NCBI GenBank assembly: GCA_021397845.1
Contig: CM038044.1
Coordinates: 41,216,354 to 41,280,353, forward strand
Source: Areca catechu
Lineage: Eukaryota; Streptophyta; Magnoliopsida; Arecales; Arecaceae
Reading direction: 5' to 3'
DNA length: 64,000 nucleotides
Part shown: piece by piece, positions 1 through 11,450 of the stretch
Layout of the letters: each line of letters starts with the position of its first letter
Numbering within the stretch: the first letter of the stretch is position 1
Position numbers and translations under genes: made by a program
The notes under the pieces: model-generated
Databases searched by the model: none
Told to the model about the DNA's origin: nothing
What the model saw: only the letters and a program-made list of their open reading frames with translations

Positions 1-299
1 GGCCCCACATGAACGTGAATGCAAATGCTACGTTTGGGGCTGACTTCTCCTCTTGCACAATCCTCAAAGCATGACTGGCCCCCTGCCGACTTTAGTGAAA
101 AAAAACCAGAGAAACAAAAGAGTGAAAAAGAAAGAGATAAAAAAATAGGAAAGAAAAAAGAATGTATGGAAAAAAAAAGGGGTTTATTTGAACAAAAAAT
201 TTTGGGGAAATTAATTTAGGCCTAGTTGAACCTAGCCTAAAGATCGTTTCCTAGCGGCCAACAATCTACCATTCTCTAAAATAATCCTAATCAGGATCC
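1..299. other. Unassigned A-rich stretch
   Basis: I recognise nothing here. The segment is purine-rich around 95-215 with lysine-rich chance translations and no transposon motif. Gypsy integrase homology starts only near position 300. It may be decayed internal sequence of the element that follows, or a separate insertion. Confidence 0.4.
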
Positions 300-958
300 A
301 TCCCGCATCAAAACCTCATTCCTTTACCCATGCATGCATGAATTTCTAAGTCTGCAAAGTCATATGCCCAGTATATTAGAGATTTACATAAGGAAATCAA
401 TAAGAAAATTCAATTGAGCAATGAAACTTATAGGCATATGGCACATTCACGTAAGAGAGACTATGTCATGAAAAGGCTTAGACCTGAATGGTTCCCACCA
501 GGAACCATGAAAAAATTGCATGCCCATGGTGCAAGTCTGTTTAAAATAATAAAGAAAATTGGACCTAATGCATATGTGCTTGAGTTACCATCTGATTTAG
601 ATATCAGCTCGACCTTCAATATTTCAGACCTAGTAGATTATAAGGAGCCAATAATGATACCTAGTGAGCCTTTTGGACCTGAGCCTATTTTTGAGAGTGA
701 GCCTACCCCTGAGTGTCCACCAGCCACTTTACCAGAATAGCAAGATAGGATTGAGCATATTCTAGATGACCAGACTATCACTACCTGGAATAAAGGTTAT
801 CAATGCTACTTGGTTCATTGGCAAGGTCAACCAGAATACGAAGACTCATGGATCACTTGAGAGGATCTGCAAAGAATCAACCTAGATCTACAAGAATATT
901 ACCAAAGTCAAGTTATTTCATACTCGATAGGATCAAGTTCTTCCCATCCTAGGAGAGT
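300..958 (+). pseudogene. Ty3/gypsy integrase C-terminus and chromodomain remnant
   Basis: This is the decayed 3' end of a chromovirus-type pol gene. Translation gives the integrase C-terminal segment (SYAQYIRDLHKEI, then RPEWFPPGTMKKLHA and GPNAYVLELP) followed by a chromodomain-like stretch (GYQCYLVHWQG, then YEDSWIT). The same order is intact in the chromovirus at 24243-29042. The copy is dead. About seven codons are missing before the DYVM segment near 460, stops interrupt at about 738 and 858, and everything upstream of the integrase C-terminus is absent. It abuts an LTR at 959. It could come from an autonomous element or from the non-autonomous GypN group; the part that would decide this is missing. 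Confidence 0.8.
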
Positions 959-1284
959 TGGTGCAGGCACCAGGATATGAAAGAGGCCCCAAGCAAATCA
1001 GGTCAACCCAAGCTCCATATAGATTATAAGTGAATAAACCAGACTCCAATTTTGTTTTCAACTTTATTTTTAATTTCAGCATGAGTCCTATAATTAGAGT
1101 CGAGTCCATTCCAATTTCAATTTCAATTTAATTTTGTTAGGCTCAATTTAGTCTTATTAGGATCAATTTGATCTTTTAAATAGTTGGGTCTTGTAATTAG
1201 ATAAGTTGGGTTCAGGTGGGGTTCAAATTGGGCAAGATCAAGACCATGAAGCATCAAGATGCGATGGAGCAAACCACCCCAACC

Positions 1285-1390
1285 ACCTTGCCATGTTGGA
1301 GCACCACCTCACCATGCTAAGATGGGAAGCCACCTTACCTCCCATGCCACATCATAATGCCACCTCATCATGCCACCTCACCTCCATTTG
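1285..1390 (+). repeat. Reiterated CATGCCACC motif in U3
   Basis: Short imperfect copies of ATGCCACCTCA and CATGCCAC cluster here upstream of the TATA box. The same motif in the same element orientation occurs in the LTR of GypA (23937-24027 and 31257-31347, minus strand) and of GypN2 (about 20140-20270 and 34605-34740, minus strand). Confidence 0.6.
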
Positions 1391-1689
1391 GGTGCCCAAG
1401 AGTTTTGAACTTTAATTCAAGTTGTAACTCCCCCGCTTATCATTCCACTCTTCATGCATAAATCTGGTGCGGGCACCATGATCAGATAGAGAGTACTAAG
1501 CCCATTTTGGATTTCTGATTAGGGTTTTGAGTCCTGTAATAAAGTTTGAGTCCTGTAATAAAGTGAGACAACTGAGTCCAACTAAGTCCACTTAGTCAAT
1601 TGAGTTGAGTCTAGTTATTTTCAGTCCAGTCAAATGAGTTACATCGAGTCCTATAATTTTTTCATTCAAGTCAAGTACAAGAAGAGAGC

Positions 1690-2060
1690 CACCAGGCCAC
1701 CCCTAGCCCCCAGCCCATGTGCCTGGGCCCTTTCATGCCACCCAAGCCCATAACGTTGGTGCCCCTCCCAGTCCAAGTTTATTTGGTGCCCCAGCCCATC
1801 ATAAAGTTGGCACCCTAGGCCAGCCCAAGCCAATTTGGAGTTCATACGCCCAAGCTCACCAAGGAGGTCACCCCAGTCCAAGCCCATAGCAGTTGGCACC
1901 CCCTTCTCAGGCCCACAATAGTTGGCACCTCCTCCCAGCCCAACAAGGAGTAGCGCCTAAGGCCAAGTCTACAAGCCCAGGCATCCAAGCCCAAGAGGAG
2001 TCAAGCTTGTCCAAGTCCAAGAAGGAGATGATGTCCAAATCCAACCAGGAGTCTAGTCTC
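1690..2060 (+). repeat. Imperfect GGCACC/CCAGCCCAAG repeats in LTR
   Basis: A run of degenerate units built on GTTGGCACC and CCCAGCCCAAGCC, spaced a few tens of bases apart. It lies in U3 just upstream of the TATA box. Incidental long open frames on both strands here come from its composition. Confidence 0.55.
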
Positions 2061-2161
2061 TTAATTCTAATCAAATTTTGTACTCCTTGTCCTTTTCAAA
2101 CTTCGTACTCCAACTTTGACACAAACTTGTAATCAAACTATAACAGGGAGACTGGGTGATT

Positions 2162-2169
2162 TATAAATA
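2162..2169 (+). promoter_or_regulatory. TATA box of left gypsy LTR
   Basis: TATAAATA followed by a C-rich tract (CCCCTCCCC). It lies about 100 bases before the GCTCCATGAGGGAG motif, the same order as in the other gypsy LTRs here. Transcription would start some 25-35 bases downstream. Confidence 0.55.
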
Positions 2170-3082
2170 CCCCTCCCCTCCTCCCCTCTTGTAATGATGA
2201 ATTATTGAATGAAAAAGTGAGTGCTTTCTTTTAATTTTCCATGCCTTTGTGCATTGACGCTCCATGAGGGAGAGGGTGTGAGGCCCAAAATCAATCTATC
2301 TCCAAACCTTAGTCCCCTTCAAGCCCTAGCCACCCCATCATTTTCCTATCCCTAGGCCACCCCCTCATCTTCCCCTTGGCCGACCTCTCCCATCCTCCAA
2401 CTCCCAGCATCTAGGCATCCCACTTCCACCCCAGGCTGCTAACCTTCAAGCCTTCCAAACTCCAGGTCGCCAGCTCCATCATCCAGGTGTCTTCAACCTC
2501 CAGGCCACCAACTCTAGGAGCCCAGGTGTCCACCATCAACCAGGCTGCCAAGTAGCATCCAGCGCCCTCCTGCCTTTCCTCTACTTTCCAGTTCCTGTTT
2601 ATTATTTTTCTTATCATCTACAACCCCAACCTGTGACGTTTGCAGGATCCCTCAGGTAAAACGGCCCTTGGAAGAGGTCTTCCTTTCCTCCGAAACTAGC
2701 TGATAACATGCCGACACATCCATGGAAATGAGACTTCATCATCCAGGTACCAATCTAAGAGGTGTGATCTCTTCGACGACAACCAGAACATCATTGCTAG
2801 GTAACTAAAACCTATCCAACCTCCCTACTTCTGATTTGTTGAATTGAGCATGCCCTATTAGTGGTTTCTTAACCCTAGGATCCATCTTCTTTATTACTTT
2901 GTTAGGTTTTAATCTATGGGTATTAGCTTCTAATCTTTAGGTGAAAACCCTTGCATGTTCTTAACTCCTTTTCGGAAACAAAACCTGATAAAACAACTAA
3001 ATCATTGCTTTATTAATATGATTATTTCTTTATGATTATCTTTAGCATGTTCATCCCATATTAAAATCCCACTTATCCCTCC

Positions 3083-3880
3083 TGTTGACCGCATAAGTGA
3101 TTTTGATGATAATCAAACATTGAAGCATGCATTTATTTTACTAACAACTCTTCAAGTGTGTTACAAGATTTTGTAGGACGATTCTAATGCTCAATTACAA
3201 CTCCTACATCCTTAGTTTTTGAAATGAGTTGTGTTATAAGTGATTCATGTAAAGAAGAACCCAAAGAAAAAGTTAAGTAAAAATCATGAAAATGGGTTAC
3301 TTCTATATATGTTTCAAGCTTAAGATTCCTTAGAAAAATGGTTAGAAGAGTTTGAAGGCATCTTGAGACTTTGAAGACTTGCTAGACTAAAATGATAATT
3401 CACTAAAGAACTCATCCAAGCTAACTCGAAGAGAAGAGAGCCGACTCTGGCACATGACACGCATGAAGATTTCTGGCACGCAGATATCCGAGTCGACTCT
3501 AAGAGACCCGAGCTGACTCATCCAAAGTACCACTTCCTGAATCAAATAGGTGAGCCGACCTGAAGGAAGTCTGAGCCAACTCTATCATTCAGTCAAACAT
3601 CTGAGTTGACCCTTCAGAAGTTCAAGCCGACTCCTCTAGAGTCCAGGAAAAGAATTCTGAGTGAACAACCAACCGAGCCGACTCTAATAACAAAGAACCG
3701 ACTCTTTCAGACTGGATTTCTAAATGCCTGTAAATCTGAGCCAACTCAAAGTAAGGCGAGCCAACTCTTCTAGAGTAAGAAATCGGGCTATTGAGAAACA
3801 TAGCCAACTCAATTGAAAAGAGCCGACTGGACCATACTACTATGTGGATCCGAGCCGACTCGAGTAGATCCAAGCTGACT
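3083..3880 (+). mobile_element. Truncated SIRE-type copia LTR
   Basis: The segment opens with TGTTGACC and continues GATTTTGATGAT, matching the starts of the two better preserved SIRE-type LTRs (31960 plus strand; 63003 minus strand). It also carries the GAGCCGACTC repeats typical of those LTRs (about 3425-3870). Homology fades after about 3870, so the 3' half is missing or replaced. The left edge is sharp and the right edge approximate. It may represent a separate subfamily. Confidence 0.65.
3425..3870 (+). repeat. GAGCCGACTC repeat cluster
   Basis: More than ten imperfect copies of GAGCCGACTC (variants GAGCCAACTC, AAGCTGACT), often in pairs about 20 bases apart. The same motif recurs in other LTRs of the window (32277-32620, 62340-62690, 7994-8055, 59836-59900). 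Confidence 0.7.
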
Positions 3881-4195
3881 TGAAGACTTCAAGAAATCAA
3901 TATAAGAAAACACTCAAATCTCGAGCCCATGTACACCCATGTCTCACATGTTCTCTTAACCCTAGGTCAAGCCCCCTGACCCAACATGACTCTAGGGCCC
4001 TGGAAACCTATAAATCTAAGCTCCCAAACCTGTCCCATGAATACATCATGAACCCCCTAGAACACCTTCAGGATCTCTGGAACACCTCAAGAAATCACTT
4101 GGCATGCCTCCAAGCTCCTAGGAATTGCCTCGAACATCCCTGCCATGGCCTTCCAAGTCTCTCTAAAGCTTGGGAGCACCACGCAAAATCCTACA
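3881..4195. other. Unassigned junction between LTR and copia fragment
   Basis: No recognisable motif. An open frame crosses it into the copia remnant, but its translation resembles nothing until the copia RT begins near 4196. It may be the divergent end of the preceding LTR. Confidence 0.35.
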
Positions 4196-5385
4196 TGTAT
4201 ATGATGCAATATAAAGGGTTCACATCCATAGATGAGTCAAAGGTATGGAGCTTTAGATGTCCATTTATGTACTTAAGCAGGAATCTCAAAGTTGAAACAT
4301 GTATTTTGATAAAACAATCAACATATATAGCTTCATTAAGAATGAAGAGGAACCCTGCATTTATAAGTGGACTAATAATTTTGTGGTTATTTTTTTATGC
4401 TGTATGTGGATGACATTCTCTTAATCAAGAATGATATCCCTGCACCATTGGGAATAAAGGTTTTGTTGTTGTCTCAGTTCTCTATGAAAGGCTTGGGTGA
4501 AGCTTCTTACTTGCTAGGAATAAGATCTATAGAGATAGATCTAGGAAGCCACTAGAATTGTCCTAATCTACATACATTGACACAATACTGAAGCGATTTA
4601 GCATAAAGAATTCCAAGAAAGGCTATCTTCCAATAGGCCATGTAATTTCAGTCTCTAAGAAGGATTGTGCGATAACTCCTAAAAAGAGAGAGTGTATGAG
4701 TAGGATCCCATATATCTCGATAGTGGGGTCTATCATGTATGCCATGATATGTACAAGACCAGACATAGCATACTCACTAGGATAGTGAGCAAATACCAGT
4801 CTGACATAGGTGAGGCCCATTGGAAGGTAGTGAAAGTTATCCTCAAGTATTTGCAAAATATTAAAGAACAATGGCTCATTTATGGAGAGCCTAACTTAAA
4901 ACATGTGGCATATATAGACTCTAATTTTCAGTTAGATAAGAATGATAGCAAGATTGTATCGGTCTTTATCTTTATCTTGAATGGTGGAGCGATCTGCTGG
5001 AAAAGTTTCAAGCAGCACACTATAGAAAATTTAGTTTACGAGGTAGAGTATACTGCAACATCAGATGCAATAAAGGAAGCTATATAGTTACGGAAGTTCC
5101 TCGATGAGCTAGGAGTAGTACCTTGCCTTGATGGTCTAGTTTCTTGGTATTATAATAGCACTGGAGCCATTACTCAAGCCAAAGAATCAAAGTCCCATCA
5201 ATGTACTAAGTATATTCTACATCACTATCACCTTGTGTGAGAGATTATGGAATGAGGTGACGTCAAGCTTTAGATGATTAACAGAAAGAAAAACTTGGTT
5301 GACCCATTTACTAAAGCTCCTGGAATCAAAGAGTTCGATAATCACAAATAGAAGATGGGTATTAGATACTATTCTTATTAGCTTT
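4196..5385 (+). pseudogene. Ty1/copia RT-RNase H remnant
   Basis: This is the 3' part of a copia pol gene. It starts at a segment equivalent to the RT region after the first catalytic aspartate (QYKGFTS) and runs through the YxDD region, the RNase H part and the terminal PFTKAPGIKEFD segment, colinear with the complete copia at 53760-54953. Several frameshifts and stops break it, and gag, protease and integrase are absent. It is followed directly by a polypurine tract and an LTR. Sequence relationship to CopA and CopB is clear, so it belongs to the same copia group. Confidence 0.8.
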
Positions 5386-5400
5386 AGTCTAAGTGAGAGT

Positions 5401-7094
5401 TATTGAAAATTATGCCCTAATAGCAATCATCTAACTTATAGATGGTTAATTTTGTATATAAATTATTATGAATAAAAGTTATTTAGACAGTTTATTATAT
5501 TGCATCTTCCTGTAAAAAACTCTTTTATGATGGACTCCTTAGAACTTATTATTAAACAATAAAGAGAGGTTTTATCGTATGGTTCTTAAGCTTGTTCGCG
5601 ATCAAATAATTTATTATTATAGGATAATAATGTATCAAATATAGGTCATTGTATGCCACATGGATTGGTTATCCTCTTAACCAAGGAGAGTAGAGATACT
5701 GGTATAGCATACAAGTGAAGTGTAGGACATTTCACTGAATGTGACCTACTTGCAGATCACTCTTCTACCAAGTATTATTATGAAGGGATATGTATACAAG
5801 TGTCCCTCATACCTGAGATCACCATAGTGACTTACAAGCAACTCACTATACTTTGATGCCAGACTATCTAGATTTCTAATATAATATGGAAGCTTTTTGG
5901 GTATGTCAAATACTTGTGAAGGTAGTGTGTGAGTCAAGATAGGATGACCCCTCCAAGTATTGAAGTGAATGTTTCACTGTATTTCAATTTAGCAAACTCT
6001 TGGCAAGGATAGTTCTTATGAGGAGTCATAGAACTTGTGAGGTTGAGATATATTATTGATGTACTATTTAACGGTTGTCAGTTGAAACCTGAAGTCATCC
6101 TAAGCATTGAGGGTCAAAGGGATGAATTATATGGTAACCATATGCCAGAGATTCTTGATTGTTTTTCTATAACTTTTGACCTATCTAGACATTGGATGTT
6201 ATTGCTAGATGGTGACTTTAATTGGTATAGGAAGTATTCTGGTGCTCCGGCTCAGTGTTCAAACCTATGGGGTCACATACAATAGAAATTTCTACCTGAT
6301 TTAATGACTGGTCAATGATTATGAATCATTTTAGGGTTTTATTATCAATATGATTGATAATGGACCTTGAGTTGACACTTTGGTAAGTTAATCTTGAGAT
6401 TTTTTTAAGTATCAACTCATCATCATTGCAAATATTGTACAAGAATTTTTCACTAAAAGTTAAAAAATTATTGAAGGATTAATTAGTAATTAGATTGTTG
6501 GTTAGCTTAATTTGATTGAACTATGAAATTTGGGTCAAACCAAATATGATTTTGTTTAAGCTCGAGTTAAGTGTAATTGGATTGGACCTAGTCCATGCAC
6601 CCTAGTCCTCTTTGAATTTGAATTTTGAAAACAAATTTAAATTGGTCTCAGAACTTGAATTCAAATCTGAATCTTAAATTCAGTTTTGAATTTAAATTCA
6701 AACTTAAATTTTTTGAATTCAAGTTGGTTTTAACCTTCCTCCCCTTATTTTTCCCTAACTCCCTCACCCTTCTAACCACTTGGGAGCCTATATAGATAGG
6801 TTGCTAAAAGTGGGAGGGGTTGATCAAGTAATGATCAGGAACTTTTGAGTTAGAGAGTAGAAAGGCTAGCTATGTTTCTATCTAAGAAAAAAACTAGAGT
6901 AGAGTAGTGAGGCTACAGGCTTTGGGTGTGTGCTCCCTAGTGATTTTACTAGGGCTTGGAAAGAGTGAAAAAGGGAAAGGGATTTCGACTTCATCTTGTC
7001 CACATGCTATATCCTCCTATAGGTTCTTCTTCAGCTCCAGGAATGTCTCGGCATCCAGAAAGAGGAAGGAAGATCAGTTATTAAGGCTCCAAAG
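5401..7094 (+). mobile_element. 3' LTR of the left copia, cut by CopA
   Basis: After the polypurine tract (AAGTGAGAGT, 5391-5400) the LTR starts TATTGAAAATTATGCCC, close to the CopB LTR start (TGTTGGAAATTG). It shares the block GAGGTCAAAGGGATGAATTATA with the CopB LTRs (about 6108 against 47850 and 55690). It is interrupted at 7095, where the CopA LTR begins, so the end is missing. The five bases before the junction, CAAAG (7090-7094), are the expected TSD; the partner copy would lie beyond the window. Confidence 0.7.
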
Positions 7095-9041
7095 TGTTGG
7101 TGTGCCCCTGGGTAGGGCCAATACATGCAATTTAAAACTTTTATAAATAGCATGACACAGCGAAAAAGGATAAAATAATTTTATTTTAAACATGTTAATC
7201 TAATTAACACAGGCCCCTAGACAGATCTTGATGCACATAGAATAATGCATGTATGAAATCTAGCAAGCAAGGTATGTAATTTATAGAACTATTCTTTGAA
7301 TCATACAAAGGATAATGAAGAACATTTTGTCATACTTGCGGGAATACAAACCTTATCTGCAAGGCGACGATCACCAGCAAGGCAATTACTCCAAGAAAGT
7401 AGAGAGGCTCTATGAGCAGCACAAATGTCCTGCCTTTACAGGTGGTTCACATCGGAGTAAGGGGATTATTCTCCTTCCTTCATGGTGCTAGCCTCTCCAA
7501 AACCAAAGTGGTGGTAGCGATGGACTCCTTCAACTCTTTGAAGAACCAGTTGCTGAAGAGATGTTGGAACAAAGGCACCTAAGAACCCTTCCCAGATCAC
7601 TCTATCCCAAACCTTCAATAGAAGATATGCACACAAGAATCCCAAAACCTAGAACCTCACTCTATCTTCCCAAGAATGAGATCTGATCTCATAATCTCTC
7701 ATAGGTCAAGGATGAGTTTTAACCAACAAAATTGACAGAATCTCAACCTACGTGAAAGGTGAACAATTCTACCCCATCTGCTCATCCAAAATAGCCCTTT
7801 TTATTATTAGGACCATAAAGGAGAGATCAATAAGAGATTAATGGGAGGTTGGGAGTCTCTTGGGATTTAAGGGTGTTAAAAACCCTTTGGACTCCAATAA
7901 TTGCAGCCAATTAAAACCACAAGATGCCAAAATTAAGTGCCATAACTCTTATAGCCATTAATAAACCATCCTTGGATTCTTCAGCAAATCCCGTCAGAGA
8001 GTCGACTCACCTCGGGTTGACTCGCCACGGGTCGACTCGCCTCGAGTTGCCTCACTTGGTAGTTTTAACAACTTCTTGTCAAATAAGTTTAGAATGATTC
8101 CAAATCATTCCCAAGCCAACAAATCAAGAAGAAACCCCATGGTGTGTGACACCATAGGTTCAAACACTAAACTAGTAGCACAGGAACATTTCTAGTACCA
8201 GCCAAAGTTGCCATCTAGCAATGATACCCGACGTCCGGATAGGTTGAAGGTTGCAGAGCAATAAGAACCTATCGAATATGGAATACCACTGAACTTATTC
8301 CTTTGATCTCCTAATGCTCCAGATGGCTTAGGATTAAACTGCCCAACCCTAATTAGTCCATCACAATATCTCTCAAACAAAGAATCCCTGTAACTCCTTA
8401 CAAGAAATGCCTTGGCCAAGGTCTTTTTCAATTGAGACAAATTAAGCATTCAATCCAAACCATTTAGAGAGATCAATCCTATCTTTATCCTACTACCACT
8501 ACACAAGTACTTGACTATACCCAGCTACCTTCCATCACCGGATTAGAAATCCAGGCAGTCCGGCACCTAAGCATAGTGAGTTGCTTGCAAACTACCATAG
8601 TGATCTTAACTGAAACGAATAATTCATGTCCACATTCTAATGCAAAACTTCTCTTTGGTAAAAAGAGAATCTTGCATGAGAGTCACACTCAATGAAGTAT
8701 CAAACACAATCCCTGATGTCATACTAGTATCTCCATGCTACTTGATCAAGAGGACAACCAACAGACATGACATTAATGATGTGCTCTCGATACACCATCA
8801 TCTTGAAACAATGTATCCCTTGTTTACAAACCAATTTATGAACTACACGACGCATCCTCTCTGTATCATATACAAGGTATCTCAAATGACATCATCACGT
8901 GAGAGTTTAATTAGGAAGATGACATGTGATGAACAACCAGAATAATTTTTTTATTCAATTCAATAATTCATATACATATATATGAGTCGCACAACCGTCT
9001 ACAACCTAGATGATAGGCTTTGGGATACACATTTCCCAATA
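7095..9041 (-). mobile_element. CopA 3' LTR
   Basis: On the minus strand the LTR starts TATTGGGAAATGTG at 9041, after the polypurine tract AGGTGGGAGT, and ends GGGGCACACCAACA at 7095. The length is 1947 bases. The parallel copy starts at 57440 and is broken by two insertions. The LTR contains GAGTCGACTC-like motifs at 7994-8055. Its start resembles the CopB LTR, and both share a block around GGTCAAAGG and the GACCTATCCGGACG segment, so the two copia families are related. Confidence 0.85.
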
Positions 9042-9263
9042 ACTCCCACCTGGAATAAAGCCAATCAGAACAAAATCTAATTCCCATATTTCATTTATAG
9101 TCATCGAACTCCTGCATTTCAACGGCTTTAGTAGATGGGCCGGCTAGGTTCTCCTTACCATCGATCTTCAAAAATTTTATGTCGCCTCATTCAACAATCT
9201 CCCAAACAAGGTGATAACGATGCAAAGTATGCTTGGTCCGCTGATGTGACTTCGGCTCTTTGG
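9042..9263 (-). pseudogene. CopA RNase H C-terminus and polypurine tract
   Basis: Minus-strand translation gives the end of copia RNase H (AKEPKS, RYHLVWEIVE, LKIDGKENLAGPSTKA) followed by the polypurine tract next to the LTR. The piece is separated from its upstream half at 35094 by GypN2; the break falls inside the DSTRAIAQ/AKEPK region and is flanked by the direct repeat CTTGA (9264-9268 and 35089-35093). At least one stop interrupts it. Confidence 0.85.
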
Positions 9264-10124
9264 CTTGATGATGCAGGACGATATGCTCTAATACCAAAAA
9301 TGACACAGGACACAGGATGCAAACTTAAACCTACTGATTCTAAGATTAATTATCTAAGATTAACAGAGATTAATTTTTATATTTATCAAAAAAATCAGAC
9401 TCAAAGTAATTGTTGAAACTAAACTAGTCAACTAATTATGCTACCCGCAATGTAAATCGGGCAAAACTAATTAAGATTCAGGATTTGGTCATTGAGAAAT
9501 CACCATAAACTATGGTTCCTACTTTCAACAAATCAGAACTAAAGAGAAAGGAAGAGTTTTAGAATTACCAACGATGATTTGCAGTGATCTTGAAGTGGAT
9601 CTGGTTCAGCACTCTAGGATTTCATGGCAGGACTTCAAGACTCTCATTCTTCGGGCTCCAATCTATAATGAACTCGGTTCCAAAGCAAGGAGAAACTTTA
9701 CTACAGATCCTGATGGTGCGGGCACCAGACTCAGAAGAAGACTTCAGAGCTCCATCTGGATCTCTGATTAACCTTGCCCAAAGAATTAGGGTTTTTGGCT
9801 TGTAATAAGGGTTGACTTGATCAACTCAATTTTAGTTTGAGTCTGTATTACCTGCATTTTTATTTTGTTGAGTCATGTTGACTCAGTAGTGGACTAGGGC
9901 TTCAACCTGGGGGTGTTACATTTTCTCCCAAGGCCAAGCAAGTGGGCGCCACACTCCCAGCCATACGCCTGAGTCCAAGGGGCACCACATCTCCATCCAG
10001 CAGGCTTTGGTCCCCACACCACAGATAGCAGCTCCCCTCTTTCATGCGCCAATTGAGGAGAAATCCACCAGGGGTCCACAAATCAAGGGGGCGGCCCAAG
10101 ACTTCCCAAAAGAACCAAACTATG

Positions 10125-10440
10125 AAAGGGAAGAAATTCTCTTGGAGAGATTCAAGGAGGCGCCCATTACCTACCAGAAATACTCAAAACAAAGTTAGAA
10201 GGAGCCATAACTTGGGGAGAAAGAAAAGGAGGTATCCAAAAAGGGTTGAGCCATGAAAGGAAGGAGATTTCTCTTGAAAAGCAAGGTTAGGAGGCGTCCT
10301 AATCATTCCAACTAAAGCCAGATATAAAAGGCAACAAATTTTTTCTTGGAGGGCAAGGTTAAGAGGCGCCCAAACACTTCCAGATAAGGCCAAGCATAGA
10401 AGGAAAAAATATTTTCTTGGAGGTCAAGACAAGGAGGCGC
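10125..10440 (+). repeat. Imperfect 70-75 bp tandem repeats in GypN1 LTR 1
   Basis: Units contain TTCTTGGAGGGCAAGGT and GGAGGCGCC followed by CCAGATAAGGCCAAGC-like text. Clear unit starts lie near 10266, 10341 and 10411, with more degenerate units before them. The block is upstream of the TATA box. Confidence 0.65.
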
Positions 10441-10582
10441 CACCCACTTTCCTTTTTGAAGCTTCAATCAACTTTGGAATTAATTGGCCGGCCATATGAG
10501 TAGGGATTGATATCCTAATTTGAAGATCCCCTCCTTTAGTCCCACATGGGAAGATGTAAAACCCTACTCTCTTGTAATGGCC

Positions 10583-10589
10583 TATAAAT
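10583..10589 (+). promoter_or_regulatory. TATA box, GypN1 LTR 1
   Basis: TATAAAT in GGCCTATAAATTAAACC, about 110 bases before the GCTCCGTGAGGGAG motif. The identical context occurs in LTR 2. Confidence 0.55.
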
Positions 10590-11450
10590 TAAACCCCCAT
10601 GTAAGTTTGAAAAAAAAAAGATGAATGAAACCAATTTTTTTTGTGAGCAAACTTTGTGTTTTCTCTCTTCCGCACTTGCATCCAGGTGTTGAGCTCCGTG
10701 AGGGAGTAAATCTGGGTTCCCCAGGAACTTTGAGGAGGTGTGAGATCTCCAAAACCCAAACCCTAGGTTAGCCACCCCACTCCCAAACCCTAGCCGCCCA
10801 TCATTCTTTTCTTTCCACCAATCCCTAGCCTATCCCACTTCTCACGGCCTCTTTCTCCAAGTCCAGGCCGACCACCAGCATCCAGCTATAGTCCGGATAC
10901 TTCAGATCCAAAGCTCTTTCCAGAGGGAGTCGAATCAGCCTTCAAGAGAATCCGAATCTCAGCGACATCAGCCTTCAAGTTCTTCGAACTGGTAAATCCT
11001 TCCCCGAGTCTCTGAATCCATCACTTGTTTTTCTTCTTCCCAGATCTTGAGTCTAGGAGAAGCCGACCCAGCCACGAGACCAGTATTGGAGGATCCATTA
11101 TGAAGATAGCCAAATCCGAGGATCTAACAATCTGCCCGAGAGAGTTCTTCCACCCAAATTCTGTGAAGGTCACTGTCTGGTTGGTAAACCATCTCTCCTC
11201 TTTATTTCTGTCCTGTTGAAAGTTCAGAGCGAAATCCTAGGTCTGGGAGTTTCTCAACCCCCAGCGATCCGTTACTTCTGAACTACTCTGATAACTTAGC
11301 TTCTTCTAAATTGTGCTTTCAATCCTTACCTAGTTTCCTTCAACTTAGTTTAACTTTATTTTGAGTCAAAGCCAATTTCTGAAATATAAAAAAAAAAAAA
11401 AAAAGAATTAATCTTAATTTTACTTCTGCATACGCTTCTTGTTCTTTGTT

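Larger units (their letters stand above)
959..3082 (+). mobile_element. 3' LTR of the left gypsy element
   Basis: The LTR begins with TGGTGCAGGCACCA directly after the chromodomain remnant, as at the LTR starts of the other gypsy elements here (9714, 14966, 40479 and, reversed, 24315 and 20599). It contains reiterated CATGCCACC motifs, a proline-codon-like GGCACC/CCCAGCC repeat tract, a TATA box and the shared GCTCCATGAGGGAG motif at 2259-2272. The right end is not defined by a TSD. I stop it where a SIRE-type LTR starts at 3083, so the true LTR may end earlier. Confidence 0.65.

Noticed and set aside
11388..11404. A-run as the tail of a retroposed gene or SINE
   Set aside because: The same run is at the same place in GypN1 LTR 2 (about 16597-16614), so it belongs to the LTR.
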